64,000 bases of DNA from [Clostridium] ultunense DSM 10521 (GCF_000511955.1 NZ_AZSU01000003.1:267487-331486); one strand, 5' to 3'. Positions 52,640 to 62,202 are shown, counted from the first letter of the stretch. The notes: generated from the sequence alone by a model not told the origin. Made by a program: numbers and translations.

Positions 52640-53080
52640 TTAAACATTTTCATTAATACTATTAAAAGCTTCCAAGGCTAGCAAATAGCTATATAAGCCA
52701 AAGCCAGATATTTGACCTCTACATACGGGAGCAATTACAGATTGTTTTCTAAAATCCTCTCTTTTAGATATGTTAGATAGATGAACCTCAATTACAGGGA
52801 TATTCAAAACTTCAATAGCATCTCTAATAGAAATACTATAATGGGTATAGCCCCCTGGATTAATTATAACTCCTTTATAATCACTATCTAATGCCCCATG
52901 AAGTTTATCAATAATCTCTCCTTCAGAATTAGATTGGAATAATTCAACTTCCATATTAAGTTCTTTTGATTTCAATTTAATCATTTGATTTACCTCTTCT
53001 AAGGTAAGGTTTCCGTATATTGATCTATCCCTTTTACCCAACAGATTCATATTTGGTCCATGAATAATTAATATTTTCAT
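52640..53080 (-). CDS. aroQ: 3-Dehydroquinate dehydratase, type II
   Basis: Third shikimate-pathway enzyme (dehydroquinate to dehydroshikimate). The catalytic Tyr is in RSIYGNLTLEE and the catalytic His in GYTHYSIS; the start IHGPNMNLLGKR is diagnostic. I chose ATG at 53080; an in-frame ATG two codons before is too close to the SD (GAGGAAG). It lies between efp and aroK. Confidence 0.95.
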   Translation of the reverse strand: MKILIIHGPNMNLLGKRDRSIYGNLTLEEVNQMIKLKSKELNMEVELFQSNSEGEIIDKLHGALDSDYKGVIINPGGYTHYSISIRDAIEVLNIPVIEVHLSNISKREDFRKQSVIAPVCRGQISGFGLYSYLLALEAFNSINENV

Positions 53081-53120
53081 TAACATCTTCCTCTATTATG
53101 CTATTTTATTATATCAATCA

Positions 53121-53681
53121 TCAAAAACAACTACAAGGGTTAAGCTGTTGAAATATGTGAATAATTTCATCACCTACTTTACCTACAGTCTTATCATCTA
53201 CATTAATTATATGGTCAGCACTTAAAACATATAGTTTTTCCCTATCATTATATATTTCCTCAATTCTCTGACTAAGACATAAACTATCTTTAAGTAGAGG
53301 TCGTTTTTCTTTATAGGATAGAGAAGTTTCTAAATTTGAAACTATAGTTTCTATGCTGGCTTTTAATAAAAAAATTATTCCATTTTCTTTTAATATTTGG
53401 ATATTCTGATTGTATAAAACTACTCCTCCTCCTGTAGAAATAACTACTCCTCTCTTTGAAGACAAGCTTTTGATAACATCTCTTTCAAGAGATCTGAAGT
53501 ATTCTTCTCCGTAAATATTAAATATATAATCGATTGTTTTTCGACTGCTAGTTATTATCATCTCATCAGTATCTAAAAATTCCATACTTAGTTTATTAGC
53601 TATATATTCTCCAACAACGGTTTTTCCAACACCACTCATTCCAATTAAAACTATATTTTTAAAATTTCCATACCTACTCAT
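53121..53681 (-). CDS. aroK: Shikimate kinase
   Basis: 186-residue P-loop kinase that phosphorylates shikimate. Walker A is GMSGVGKT (14-21 approx.), shikimate contacts are in FLDTDEMI and STGGGVV, and the LID is KRPLL. The start overlaps comFB by 8 bp. A short Cys-containing tail (PCSCF) ends the chain. Confidence 0.93.
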   Translation of the reverse strand: MSRYGNFKNIVLIGMSGVGKTVVGEYIANKLSMEFLDTDEMIITSSRKTIDYIFNIYGEEYFRSLERDVIKSLSSKRGVVISTGGGVVLYNQNIQILKENGIIFLLKASIETIVSNLETSLSYKEKRPLLKDSLCLSQRIEEIYNDREKLYVLSADHIINVDDKTVGKVGDEIIHIFQQLNPCSCF

Positions 53682-53940
53682 GGCGGGGCTCAGCTCCTAC
53701 TATATTCACCGCTTTCACAATCTCTTTTATTAAATCTGCATCAAATTGATAATCCAAAGTATCTACTTTCCCATACAATTCCCCTTTGTCAGTGACAACA
53801 TATTTAGGTTTTAAATTGTTTAAGACAATGGCTGCAATATCCAATTTGCATTTATCACAGGTACATATATCTTTTTTATCTTTTAACAATCTATTTATTG
53901 CATATATAACTTCATCCTCCATTAAATTTCTTAACTCCAT
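53674..53940 (-). CDS. comFB: ComFB family late competence protein
   Basis: 88 residues. MEDEVIYAINRLLK at the N-terminus and CTCDKCKLDIAAIVLNNLKP with its three cysteines are typical of ComFB. ComFB proteins are linked to competence and pili; in cyanobacteria members bind cyclic dinucleotides. It lies between the pilin genes and aroK, so a link to pilus control is plausible. Confidence 0.85.
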   Translation of the reverse strand: MELRNLMEDEVIYAINRLLKDKKDICTCDKCKLDIAAIVLNNLKPKYVVTDKGELYGKVDTLDYQFDADLIKEIVKAVNIVGAEPRHE

Positions 53941-53962
53941 AATTCTTCCCCCTTAATAAAAA

Positions 53963-54991
53963 TTAGTAACTTTTAATAACTTGTACCTTAGGATCTATAA
54001 ACTTAGGTAAATATACCCCATATTTTCTTATTTCATCTAAATTATAATTAATTTGAATATTCCCACTATCTAGGAGATTTCCATTATAACGATTTAATAA
54101 AAGGACCCCTTCTATTTTTACCTCACTGGAGGGTTCCATTAACAGTTGACCATTATTTAGGACTAGAATGCCATAAAACTCAAAATCACTATATATTTTT
54201 AAATCCCCTTCTATATAGAAAATACCTTTTAGGATTAATTTATCTGAATCTTTTTCAGATTCAATAGATAAAGTGGGATTAACATAATTGTTCCTAGCTA
54301 ATAAAAAAATTTCATTATCCACGAGCATTTCCCTTTTTATAGGATCTTCTATATCGTTTCTAAAAAATTCAATATCAATTCTATTATCCAACCTCCTAAT
54401 AAATTTTATATTATCATAGTCCATTGCCTCTATTCCTATTAGACCATTAGACTGTTTGGGAATTTCAATCTCTTCTTGTAAATATAACATATAGTTTTCA
54501 AACTCCCTAATCTTATCTTGTAGAATATATTCTATAGATACAATTGGTATCCCCATTTCAAAAAAATCATTAATCATTGTTGTCTTGGCTAAGACATTTT
54601 TACTAATACCAGAATATGTACTGTAGGTTTCCAGCTCTAAAATTCTCCTATTATTCTCTTCTGCAAAGCCCACCTTAATTATGTCATTGTTATCCCCTTC
54701 AAATAAATCCTTATTATCTAAGATAATCCTTCTATCATAAAATTTACCTAACCTTCCATACTTTAAGTATGTCTCTATCCTAGGTACTAACTGTCCATAA
54801 TAATATTCTTCTTTTCCTAATACCATATGTATTTTACTTTCTGCAAGATAATAAGCTTGAATATTATTTTGGCTAGAAATTACAATTAAATATTCCATAT
54901 TTGAGGTATATATTAAAAATAAGGCAGAAATCAATATTATAGCCATAGTGAGTAAAGCAACAATAGTAATAAACCCCTTATCATTAATCAT
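53963..54991 (-). CDS. PilX/GspK-like minor pilin (no Glu5)
   Basis: 342 residues. A type IV prepilin-like start is INDKG followed by FITIVALLTM, so cleavage after Gly6 is likely, but position 5 of the mature form is Val rather than Glu, as in tip-located GspK-type pilins. AYYLAESKIHMVL is the PilX/GspK hallmark. The C-terminal part (about 220-340) looks beta-rich, like the polymer-forming or surface domains. I chose ATG at 54991 because an SD GGTGGG is near; the frame could start further upstream, but would overlap the previous gene. Confidence 0.8.
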   Translation of the reverse strand: MINDKGFITIVALLTMAIILISALFLIYTSNMEYLIVISSQNNIQAYYLAESKIHMVLGKEEYYYGQLVPRIETYLKYGRLGKFYDRRIILDNKDLFEGDNNDIIKVGFAEENNRRILELETYSTYSGISKNVLAKTTMINDFFEMGIPIVSIEYILQDKIREFENYMLYLQEEIEIPKQSNGLIGIEAMDYDNIKFIRRLDNRIDIEFFRNDIEDPIKREMLVDNEIFLLARNNYVNPTLSIESEKDSDKLILKGIFYIEGDLKIYSDFEFYGILVLNNGQLLMEPSSEVKIEGVLLLNRYNGNLLDSGNIQINYNLDEIRKYGVYLPKFIDPKVQVIKSY

Positions 54992-55007
54992 AAACCCACC
55001 CCATAAT

Positions 55008-55556
55008 TTAATAGATAATAGGACATCTAATACTAAGTTTTGATTCAAGTAATATTTCTTTACCCTTATTCGCTCCTAAAACAAAGGATAAATTTATTAT
55101 TTTAGTGTTGAAATCAATACTAGTATCCTCAATTGATATTATATATTCAGCTATTTCATTATGTCCACTAAAATAACTACCTTTAGGCAGTTTATCGTCT
55201 ATTCTATTAGCAGCAATTCTATATATTTTGTTATCTTTAAAATAATATGTAGAGTAATTATATTTACAGGTAACACCAGGGTTATAATTCATTATTACAA
55301 ATCCAAAATTATCCTTATATAATTCATTTAGAGAATCAAACTTTTCTGCAGATACTATCTCATCTGCAGCTTTTATTTCCCTTTTAATATATTCCAATGC
55401 ATACCTCCCGTTTAAGAGAACCTCATCTTCCATATTCCCTAAATTACAACTGTTTATACTATATTTAAGCAGGGAGAAAAGAGATAAAGCAATTATAGAA
55501 TAGATAGCCAATGATAAAATTAGTTCTATTAAGGTAAAACCCTTATCTTCTCCCAT
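55008..55556 (-). CDS. Type IV prepilin-like protein (PilW/GspJ type)
   Basis: 182 residues. Prepilin motif GEDKG then FTLIELILSL, with Glu5, is processed by a PilD-type peptidase. RYALEYIKREIKAADEIV is common in GspJ/PilW. Probable minor pilin. The end overlaps the next gene's upstream region; the SD is GAGGTATAAT. Confidence 0.85.
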   Translation of the reverse strand: MGEDKGFTLIELILSLAIYSIIALSLFSLLKYSINSCNLGNMEDEVLLNGRYALEYIKREIKAADEIVSAEKFDSLNELYKDNFGFVIMNYNPGVTCKYNYSTYYFKDNKIYRIAANRIDDKLPKGSYFSGHNEIAEYIISIEDTSIDFNTKIINLSFVLGANKGKEILLESKLSIRCPIIY

Positions 55557-55558
55557 AA

Positions 55559-56005
55559 TTATACCTCATCCTTTTTAGGAATAGATACAAAAGTTTTTAT
55601 ATTAACGTTTTTTATTCTCTTGCTTTCTTTAATTGGAACAACCTCTACATTCAATTCCCACAAGTCATCGCTATTGTTCTCCTTATATATAGTACAATAA
55701 TAGTCGAATTCTTGGTTATTGTTACCTAATGGTAATCTAATAACTATAGTATCTGAATCATTAAACATATCTATCAACATTTGTAAGTTCATATCCAACA
55801 CATATTCATCATCTGTCCAACTATAATCGAAAGCTTTAATTTGTTCTATAATAGATTCTGCAATCAATAGCATATCCATCTTATCCTTAGTCATCCTTAT
55901 ATTGTCAATACCTATGTTTAATATAGGCAAACAGGTTATTGCTATAATCCCTAATAAAAATAACCCCATCAATATTTCTACAAGAAGGAAACCTTTTTTA
56001 TTCAT
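55559..56005 (-). CDS. Type IV prepilin-like protein (PilV/GspI type)
   Basis: 148 residues with prepilin cleavage motif MNKKG then FLLVEILMGL (Glu5). AESIIEQIKA resembles GspI/PilV. It is 2 bp from the next pilin gene. Probable minor pilin with small globular head. Confidence 0.85.
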   Translation of the reverse strand: MNKKGFLLVEILMGLFLLGIIAITCLPILNIGIDNIRMTKDKMDMLLIAESIIEQIKAFDYSWTDDEYVLDMNLQMLIDMFNDSDTIVIRLPLGNNNQEFDYYCTIYKENNSDDLWELNVEVVPIKESKRIKNVNIKTFVSIPKKDEV

Positions 56006-56018
56006 ATTTTCCTACCTT

Positions 56019-56465
56019 TCAATGGAAATAAATATTTACCTTGCCTGTGGCAGGTGTAACGGTAATGCTTATTTTTTTTCCTTTTCTACTTTCTAAATAT
56101 ATGGTTCCCGAATCTTTAGGTGCACCTGAATAATTGAAAACCAATTCATTGTTTTTTATATTAGTGCTTTTAAATTTAATGCCGCTAGTAAATTCCTTCT
56201 TTTTAATAGTTTCTGGAAAATTACTATATTTGTATATTAAATAGGTATTACTATTAAGTCTAATATCAACACTATACAATTTTGATTCTACCACCGCTCT
56301 ATTCCTTGCATAATTTATATCGTTTTTAAATTCCCTTAGCTCTTTTCTTTCCTTATAATTAAGAATGTTATTTCCCCTGATAATTGGAATAGCTAACAAT
56401 ATAGACAATAGACTAATTATCAAAATCAATTCTATTAAGGTAACCCCTTTAGAATCTTCTAGCAT
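56019..56465 (-). CDS. Type IV prepilin-like protein (GspH/FimT type)
   Basis: About 149 residues. Motif LEDSKG then VTLIELILII has Glu5. The C-terminal half (GIKFKSTNIKNNELVFNYSG) looks like GspH/FimT, where a beta-rich head is common. I chose ATG at 56465 with AGGGAAAAG before it; an ATG 27 bp upstream overlaps the SLH gene and lacks an SD. Confidence 0.83.
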   Translation of the reverse strand: MLEDSKGVTLIELILIISLLSILLAIPIIRGNNILNYKERKELREFKNDINYARNRAVVESKLYSVDIRLNSNTYLIYKYSNFPETIKKKEFTSGIKFKSTNIKNNELVFNYSGAPKDSGTIYLESRKGKKISITVTPATGKVNIYFH

Positions 56466-56475
56466 TTTCTTTTCC

Positions 56476-58521
56476 CTAATACCTCCATTCATTTAGTCTA
56501 TGTAACATAAACACAAATTCTGCTCGAGTAATTGTATTGTTCATATTATCCTTACTTTTAGAACGTATCCCATTTTCATACATCATCTTTTCAGCAAAAT
56601 AGTTCCAATTGAATTTTTGATTATCTAATACCCTAGACATAATCCCTTCAACTTCCTTATAGGTTATAGGATCGTGAGGTCTAAAAGTGTTATCCGGATA
56701 TCCATTAACAATATTATAATAGCTTGCATAAGAAATAGCTTTTTCTGCATATCCAAACTCTATATAATCTTTAAATTTGGTTATATTAGATGAATCGTGA
56801 GGTGGAAACCAATCGTATAGGCGACTCAACATTGTAACAAATTCCCTTCTCGAGATCTTTTTATCGGGTCTAAAGGTTCCATCAGGATAACCATATATTA
56901 TTTCTCTCTTAACATAAGTATTTATTTCCTCTATAGCCCAGTGGCCTCTAGAATCATGGAAAATTGGCAGTTGATTATCCACTCTAACAGCATAAATATT
57001 TCCTAAAAAATCTATATTATTTAAATTTATATCTGCAACTAAATAGTTACCTTCCTGTCTAGAAGGAATATAAATCCATTTATTATGATGATATTTGTAA
57101 ATACCATATTTAACATTGTTTCCGTAGGATTTAAATTTAACAGTTATCTTTTTATTTTTATCAAATGTACCTGCTAAGTTTAAAACCTTTAACCCATAAA
57201 CTCCTGAAGCTTGTGTATGTCTATGGGAGCTAGGGTTAACGTAAGAAGTGGGTATTGAGTCTATTGTAACTATTACATCATTGTAATAAGTACCAGATTC
57301 AATATCTACTAAGAATTTATCATCCTCAGTTATTCCAATATTTTCCTTGCCATCAATTGTAATTTTTTCCGTATAGGTCTTAACTTTATTGCTGTTCAAT
57401 TGAAGTTTTTTATAGGTTTCGTTATAAGATTTCATAAATCCATCCCAGTACCCAATTATAAAGGCCATTCTGTAATTTTCAGATTGAAATTTAAGCCCAT
57501 ATTCATCGATAATAATATCATCTTTAGTTTTATGTCTTGTCCATAAATTTGGTTTGCCCAATGTGATATCAATTATTCCAGCATATTCTCCCTTCATTTG
57601 ACCTGTGGTCCTACCGTCTTCTTCACCGTTTAAATCGGGAGTTTCTACGAATTCTTTATTAGTTTTTCTATATGCTTCATTATAATAAATCATGTAACCT
57701 CCATTAGTTCTTCCCTCAAAAATACTTCTTCCGAATTCAAAACCAGCTAAAAATGCATCTATATATTCTTTATGCTCATTTCTTAGATTAAACATAGATA
57801 TTATTTCTCTTTCAGTGGGCATGTTCCTTTTATAATCATTGCTCAGTCCTAGAAAATAATCCTTCCGTGCATTAAAATTAGCTAAATTTCTTGCATATTC
57901 GTCTCCATCTTCTAACCCTTTTTCATATGAATAATCCTTTTCACCTAACTTTGCAACTTGATATGCAGCTTCAAAAGACAATTTGTACGCATTTCGAAAG
58001 TGTTCTATAAAAATATCCGTGTATTCTCTAGATTCATTATTTAGTTCGAATATAGCAATCAATCTTTTATCGCTAGGAACATATCTTTGCCATCGATTTT
58101 TATCTCCAGATTTATATGCTATATATCCATCAATCCTTCCCATAACATTTCCAAAATCCTCTGCCCCATAAATAATAATTGAATCGTCGGAACTCCCCTT
58201 CCTATATGCATCATAATACCCATCTTCGAAGCCTTTACTATACCCATCACCAAAACCTGATATATAATCCTCAGTTTTACCTTTGATATTGAGATCTCTA
58301 ATTAAATCATCTAAATTTCTTTTCAAAACTTCTTTTAAAGTATTAGCCTTATTTTTGGCATCTGAAGCACCAGTAATTCTTCCATCAGAAACACCCTTGT
58401 CCAAACCATCTTTATACCCTATATTATAATCTAAAGATTTATCATCAATTGCAAAAACTGTAGTACTACTAAAAATAATTATTAAAATCAAAAATACTAA
58501 CATATTTCGTCTTTTATTCAT
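56476..58521 (-). CDS. S-layer homology (SLH) domain protein with glycine-tetrad repeats
   Basis: 681-residue secreted protein with a signal peptide (about 1-25). Residues 30-380 carry repeats of the type GYxxGxxxG, such as GYKDGLDKG, FGDGYSKGFEDGY and EEDGRTTGQMKG, resembling Yae1-type motifs. Then comes a beta-rich part (about 390-520), and three SLH units (about 525-680; GYPDGTFRPDKKISRREF, GYPDNTFRPHDPITYKE and a weaker third) that bind cell wall polymer. It sits inside the pilus locus, so it may anchor or organise the pilus at the wall; that is inference. Confidence 0.85.
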   Translation of the reverse strand: MNKRRNMLVFLILIIIFSSTTVFAIDDKSLDYNIGYKDGLDKGVSDGRITGASDAKNKANTLKEVLKRNLDDLIRDLNIKGKTEDYISGFGDGYSKGFEDGYYDAYRKGSSDDSIIIYGAEDFGNVMGRIDGYIAYKSGDKNRWQRYVPSDKRLIAIFELNNESREYTDIFIEHFRNAYKLSFEAAYQVAKLGEKDYSYEKGLEDGDEYARNLANFNARKDYFLGLSNDYKRNMPTEREIISMFNLRNEHKEYIDAFLAGFEFGRSIFEGRTNGGYMIYYNEAYRKTNKEFVETPDLNGEEDGRTTGQMKGEYAGIIDITLGKPNLWTRHKTKDDIIIDEYGLKFQSENYRMAFIIGYWDGFMKSYNETYKKLQLNSNKVKTYTEKITIDGKENIGITEDDKFLVDIESGTYYNDVIVTIDSIPTSYVNPSSHRHTQASGVYGLKVLNLAGTFDKNKKITVKFKSYGNNVKYGIYKYHHNKWIYIPSRQEGNYLVADINLNNIDFLGNIYAVRVDNQLPIFHDSRGHWAIEEINTYVKREIIYGYPDGTFRPDKKISRREFVTMLSRLYDWFPPHDSSNITKFKDYIEFGYAEKAISYASYYNIVNGYPDNTFRPHDPITYKEVEGIMSRVLDNQKFNWNYFAEKMMYENGIRSKSKDNMNNTITRAEFVFMLHRLNEWRY

Positions 58522-58617
58522 AAACTCACCTACTCATTCTTTAATCTATAAATCATCTAATTGGCCTTTTTATTCTTTCGATTTAAATCCGATTATAGGT
58601 ATAAAGTTATTTTCTTA

Positions 58618-60030
58618 TTATTTTGGTATTACCAATATTTTCCCTTCCCATATATCTTTATCGGATTCTATTTCGTTATACTTTATTAAAACATTTTTCT
58701 TTTTAGTAGTTCCATAATATTTCATACTTATTTTATTTAAAGTATCTCCCTTTTCCACTATGTAAAAAGAAAATTTTTCCTTAGTTTTAATGCTATCCTT
58801 TGGATAATTAGCCTCTAGTTTATCAAACAGAATTACCCCATAATCATCTCTATTATAACTAAGTTCTAAATATATTCTATCTAGTTGTAGTGGATATAGA
58901 GATAAATCTTCTGGAGGTTTAGTCTCTAAATAATTCCATCCAATCCAATTGACTCCCTTAGATAATTCCAGACCTATTTTTTCCCCAGCTTGTCCCTTAA
59001 ATCTTAATCCTATGGTTGCAGGAGAATAGGCATAAGAATGGACCCAAAGCCCTAGGTTTGCAGGTGGATATTTAATAATTATATTCCTATCTGTTAAATC
59101 TATATATGCTCTATTTTCATCTTCAATGGCTAAAATATCGTATTCCAATCTTAAAGAATAATTTCTATGTTTGAAATTGGAAGACTTGGATAATCTTCCT
59201 CTTATATTTTTATGGGAGGGTATAAAATACAAGCCTCCATCTTCAAAGGTCTCTAATACCTCCCTATGAAAGTTATCCATAATCTCTTCTTCTGTGCTTG
59301 GTATATGGCTGCGGTTATTATCATCAATAATATCATCAATAGGCCCTTCTTCTCCTAAATTCCCTTCCTTTTCAAAACCTTCAAAAGCTACAAAGGGGTT
59401 AGTCTTTCCTTCAATTATACTAGCATTTATGTAATCTATTTCTTCATCTATATCAGCAATTCCTTCTAAACTATATATTTTTAATCCAATATTCCCTGCT
59501 AAATTGTCACCTATATCTCTGTCCATGGTCAAATTTGAAATTACCATTTTTTTAGGGCTTGATGTTATTCCATTTATCGTCTCTAAAAATCCCTTATAGC
59601 TTCCTCTATAAGGAATTGTAATATTCATAGTCCTTATACTTAAATCTCCAATTTCCTCCTGGGAAGGTGTGTCGAAATTTATATCTAGTATATTGATTTC
59701 TTCATTATCTAATAATTCGTTTAAAAGATAAATAATTTCAGGTTGATCTAGAGTTGAAAAGTATCTATTTAGTATTGAATCCTTGGCCCTTTGTAGCTTA
59801 ATCCATTCCTCATCTATTTTTTTTTCCCTTTTTAATATTGAATTCATTTGAGCAATTTCTTCCTCATACTCTAGCTTTTGATTAGTTAATTCTTCTAACT
59901 TAGTCATCTGTGGTTCAATTACAAACCTAAAGGTAGCCCAAAATATTATAATTATTCCTAAAGAAAGGAGTAGTATCTTTTCATTCTTCGTCAATGGCCT
60001 CATCATCTTCTTCATGTTCAACTTCTTCAT
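58618..60030 (-). CDS. pilO: PilO-like protein fused to a carbohydrate-binding-like domain and LysM
   Basis: About 470 residues. Membrane helix near 22-42 (ILLLSLGIIIIFWATF), coiled coil, then a PilO ferredoxin-like fold (about 55-190). Residues about 240-410 form a beta-sandwich (LGLWVHSYAYS, GVNWIGWNYL, PLQLDRIYLELS) that resembles the C-terminal carbohydrate-binding-like domain of clostridial polysaccharide proteins. The last 50 are LysM (EKGDTLNKISMKYYG). Normal PilO ends after the fold. I chose ATG at 60030 because AAGGAG lies 9 bases before it; the start overlaps pilN by 50 bp. Confidence 0.8.
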   Translation of the reverse strand: MKKLNMKKMMRPLTKNEKILLLSLGIIIIFWATFRFVIEPQMTKLEELTNQKLEYEEEIAQMNSILKREKKIDEEWIKLQRAKDSILNRYFSTLDQPEIIYLLNELLDNEEINILDINFDTPSQEEIGDLSIRTMNITIPYRGSYKGFLETINGITSSPKKMVISNLTMDRDIGDNLAGNIGLKIYSLEGIADIDEEIDYINASIIEGKTNPFVAFEGFEKEGNLGEEGPIDDIIDDNNRSHIPSTEEEIMDNFHREVLETFEDGGLYFIPSHKNIRGRLSKSSNFKHRNYSLRLEYDILAIEDENRAYIDLTDRNIIIKYPPANLGLWVHSYAYSPATIGLRFKGQAGEKIGLELSKGVNWIGWNYLETKPPEDLSLYPLQLDRIYLELSYNRDDYGVILFDKLEANYPKDSIKTKEKFSFYIVEKGDTLNKISMKYYGTTKKKNVLIKYNEIESDKDIWEGKILVIPK

Positions 60031-60598
60031 TATTTGTATCTCCTTCATCTTCACTCACATCCTTTAGGTTAATATTCAAAATAAAATTATAATATCCTTC
60101 TTCAGAAGATATATTTGATATAAATATTTCCTTAAAATCATCAATGTATTCTAAGGTTTTACCTAATTGGGCAATTGACCATCTATCCTTGGAATTGCCT
60201 ATTATTTCAATGCTATCAGTATATATACTGATAGATGTAAAAAAAACATCTTCTGGCATTCTTGAAGTTATGGCATCTAATAGGTAGTTGTCAATTTTGC
60301 TCTCCTTCTCAATAGAAGCATCCAACAATTTAATTTTATCCAAGGATTCTTTGAAATTGACTACTTCAATTTCCCTATCTTTTATTTCATCTAATTTTTT
60401 ATTAATTCTTTCATCTTCAACAATTAACCTTAACTTGGTTATATCCTGTGAATTTTTTTTAATTTTGACTTGGTTATATATAGTATAGAATATAGTAAAT
60501 ATTGATAAAAGAATTATTGCTGGATAAATAAGAAACTGTTTATCTATATGGAAATCTTTTTTTTCTATGTAAGGTTCAAAATAATTTAGGTCTTTCAT
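59981..60598 (-). CDS. pilN: PilN-like type IV pilus assembly protein
   Basis: 205 residues. A short cytoplasmic start is followed by one membrane helix (about 23-41, LIYPAIILLSIFTIFY), a coiled coil and a ferredoxin-like domain (VFFTSISIYTDSIEIIGNS). The cytoplasmic N-terminus of PilN contacts PilM. The tail is acidic (DEGDTNNEEVEHEEDDEA). It lies between pilM and pilO as in canonical pilMNO. Confidence 0.88.
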   Translation of the reverse strand: MKDLNYFEPYIEKKDFHIDKQFLIYPAIILLSIFTIFYTIYNQVKIKKNSQDITKLRLIVEDERINKKLDEIKDREIEVVNFKESLDKIKLLDASIEKESKIDNYLLDAITSRMPEDVFFTSISIYTDSIEIIGNSKDRWSIAQLGKTLEYIDDFKEIFISNISSEEGYYNFILNINLKDVSEDEGDTNNEEVEHEEDDEAIDEE

Positions 60599-60601
60599 AG
60601 T

Positions 60602-61672
60602 CTATGCCCCTGCCCTTCTAATTAATGCTCCTATAGGATTCATATATTCATAAATTTTACCATCGAAAACTAGATTGTCCATGGATTGTATTTTAATAGA
60701 AGGTATATTGAAATAATTGGAATAAAAATTATCTAACCCATTATAATTTCCGTTACCCCCATATAAAAGAATCATATCAATTTGGTTTTCCGATTCCCTA
60801 CTTAAATAATATCTAAATACAATCTCTATTCTCTCATTTAGTGTATTGAAAACGTTTTTTATCATATTTGAAACAGAATTATGTTCTGGATTTTCTTCAC
60901 TTAACTGATCCATGTTACCAAAATTTTTCTTTATTTCTTCAATTTCAGTTTCTCCGTACTCCAAAAAATTTAAAATACTTTGGTCAATATATTTGCTGCC
61001 TATCTCAATTACTCTACTTACATATATTATTCCATTTTTAATTATGGAAACCTTAGTGCCTTCGTAGCCAATATCTATGGTAGCAAAAGTTATATTTTCA
61101 GTTAGGTAATCATCATTAATTAGATTGTTGTATTCTAAAAGCTTTCCTATAGAATTAGGTTGATAGTCTAATATTAATGGGTTTAGCCCTAAATCCTTTA
61201 ATAATTGGAGATGGGTTTCTACAATTTCTTTGGGAATTCCAATTAACAATATACTCAGTTTTTCAATATCATCTTCATAAATAGAACCTATGGGTTTAAA
61301 CTGTACAATATAATTTTCTGGATTTACAGGGATATAGTCTTCAACTTGAAAACTTAAAACATTTTCAATCTCTTCTGGCTCTACCTTTGGAATTATTACT
61401 TCTCTAACAATTATCTCTGAACTATTAATGGTTAAATAAGTATCCTTAGTTTTAATTCTATTCTTTTTTAATTCTTCATCTATTAAATAGTGAATTAAAT
61501 CCTTATCTACAATTTTGCCATCATTATAAGCTCCCTTCGGAGTAAGGATAGTAAAATAATCATCTATTACAATTCCCTTTTTAGTATCCTTGCCAACAAT
61601 TCCCTTAATTTGATAGGAACCTATATCTAAAGACAGGACCTTTCTCTTAGGAAAAAGAGATTTTAAACTCAA
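60602..61672 (-). CDS. pilM: PilM-like type IV pilus assembly ATPase
   Basis: 356-residue actin-like protein. VLSLDIGSYQIKGIVG and the later IDIGYEGTKVSI are ATP-binding phosphate loops; ILLYGGNGNYNGLD is the adenosine motif. It forms the cytoplasmic ring of the pilus platform with PilN. The start is TTG with GGAGATG upstream and overlaps the pilin stop by 4 bp. Confidence 0.92.
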   Translation of the reverse strand: MSLKSLFPKRKVLSLDIGSYQIKGIVGKDTKKGIVIDDYFTILTPKGAYNDGKIVDKDLIHYLIDEELKKNRIKTKDTYLTINSSEIIVREVIIPKVEPEEIENVLSFQVEDYIPVNPENYIVQFKPIGSIYEDDIEKLSILLIGIPKEIVETHLQLLKDLGLNPLILDYQPNSIGKLLEYNNLINDDYLTENITFATIDIGYEGTKVSIIKNGIIYVSRVIEIGSKYIDQSILNFLEYGETEIEEIKKNFGNMDQLSEENPEHNSVSNMIKNVFNTLNERIEIVFRYYLSRESENQIDMILLYGGNGNYNGLDNFYSNYFNIPSIKIQSMDNLVFDGKIYEYMNPIGALIRRAGA

Positions 61673-62202
61673 TGGCTATCATCTCCTTTTATATTGATAT
61701 ATTCAATTATAGAACCCTTTAAATCATTATTACCTTTAATATTAAGCAATTCTATGGTGTATTTAATATTAAATTCTTCATCGGTAGGTGTATATTTTCC
61801 TTTGATATCTATAGTAATAAGATTATTCTCCAATTTAAAATCCGATTCCGACTCGTAGATTTCAATATTATTAGCAGAAAAAATTTTCTGTTCATTAGCT
61901 GCTTTTATTATTTTTACGCCATTATCTTTTATATAGATATAATTTTTATTATTATCAAAGTCGCCTTCATCCTTTTTACCATATATATAGATTTCATCTG
62001 CATATCTTAATTCATCCTCCATTGTCTTTATACCTTGGTTTAAATTAGATTGTATTTCATATCTAGTACCAGTTCTAAGTAAAGTATCGTAATTAAAATA
62101 GAAAAAGGTATACATAAAAGAAATTATAATGCCTAAAATAGCAACTGTTATTATTAATTCTACTAAAGTCAATCCTTTTTTTTCAAGTAGTTTTTTATAC
62201 AT
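61669..62202 (-). CDS. Type IV prepilin-like protein (PilW/GspJ type)
   Basis: 177 residues. Motif KKLLEKKG then LTLVELIITV gives Glu5. RYEIQSNLNQGIKTMEDELRYADEI is typical of PilW/GspJ. I chose ATG at 62202 because AAGGAAG lies before it; a GTG/ATG 60 bp upstream overlaps the previous pilin gene. Probable minor pilin. Confidence 0.83.
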   Translation of the reverse strand: MYKKLLEKKGLTLVELIITVAILGIIISFMYTFFYFNYDTLLRTGTRYEIQSNLNQGIKTMEDELRYADEIYIYGKKDEGDFDNNKNYIYIKDNGVKIIKAANEQKIFSANNIEIYESESDFKLENNLITIDIKGKYTPTDEEFNIKYTIELLNIKGNNDLKGSIIEYINIKGDDSH

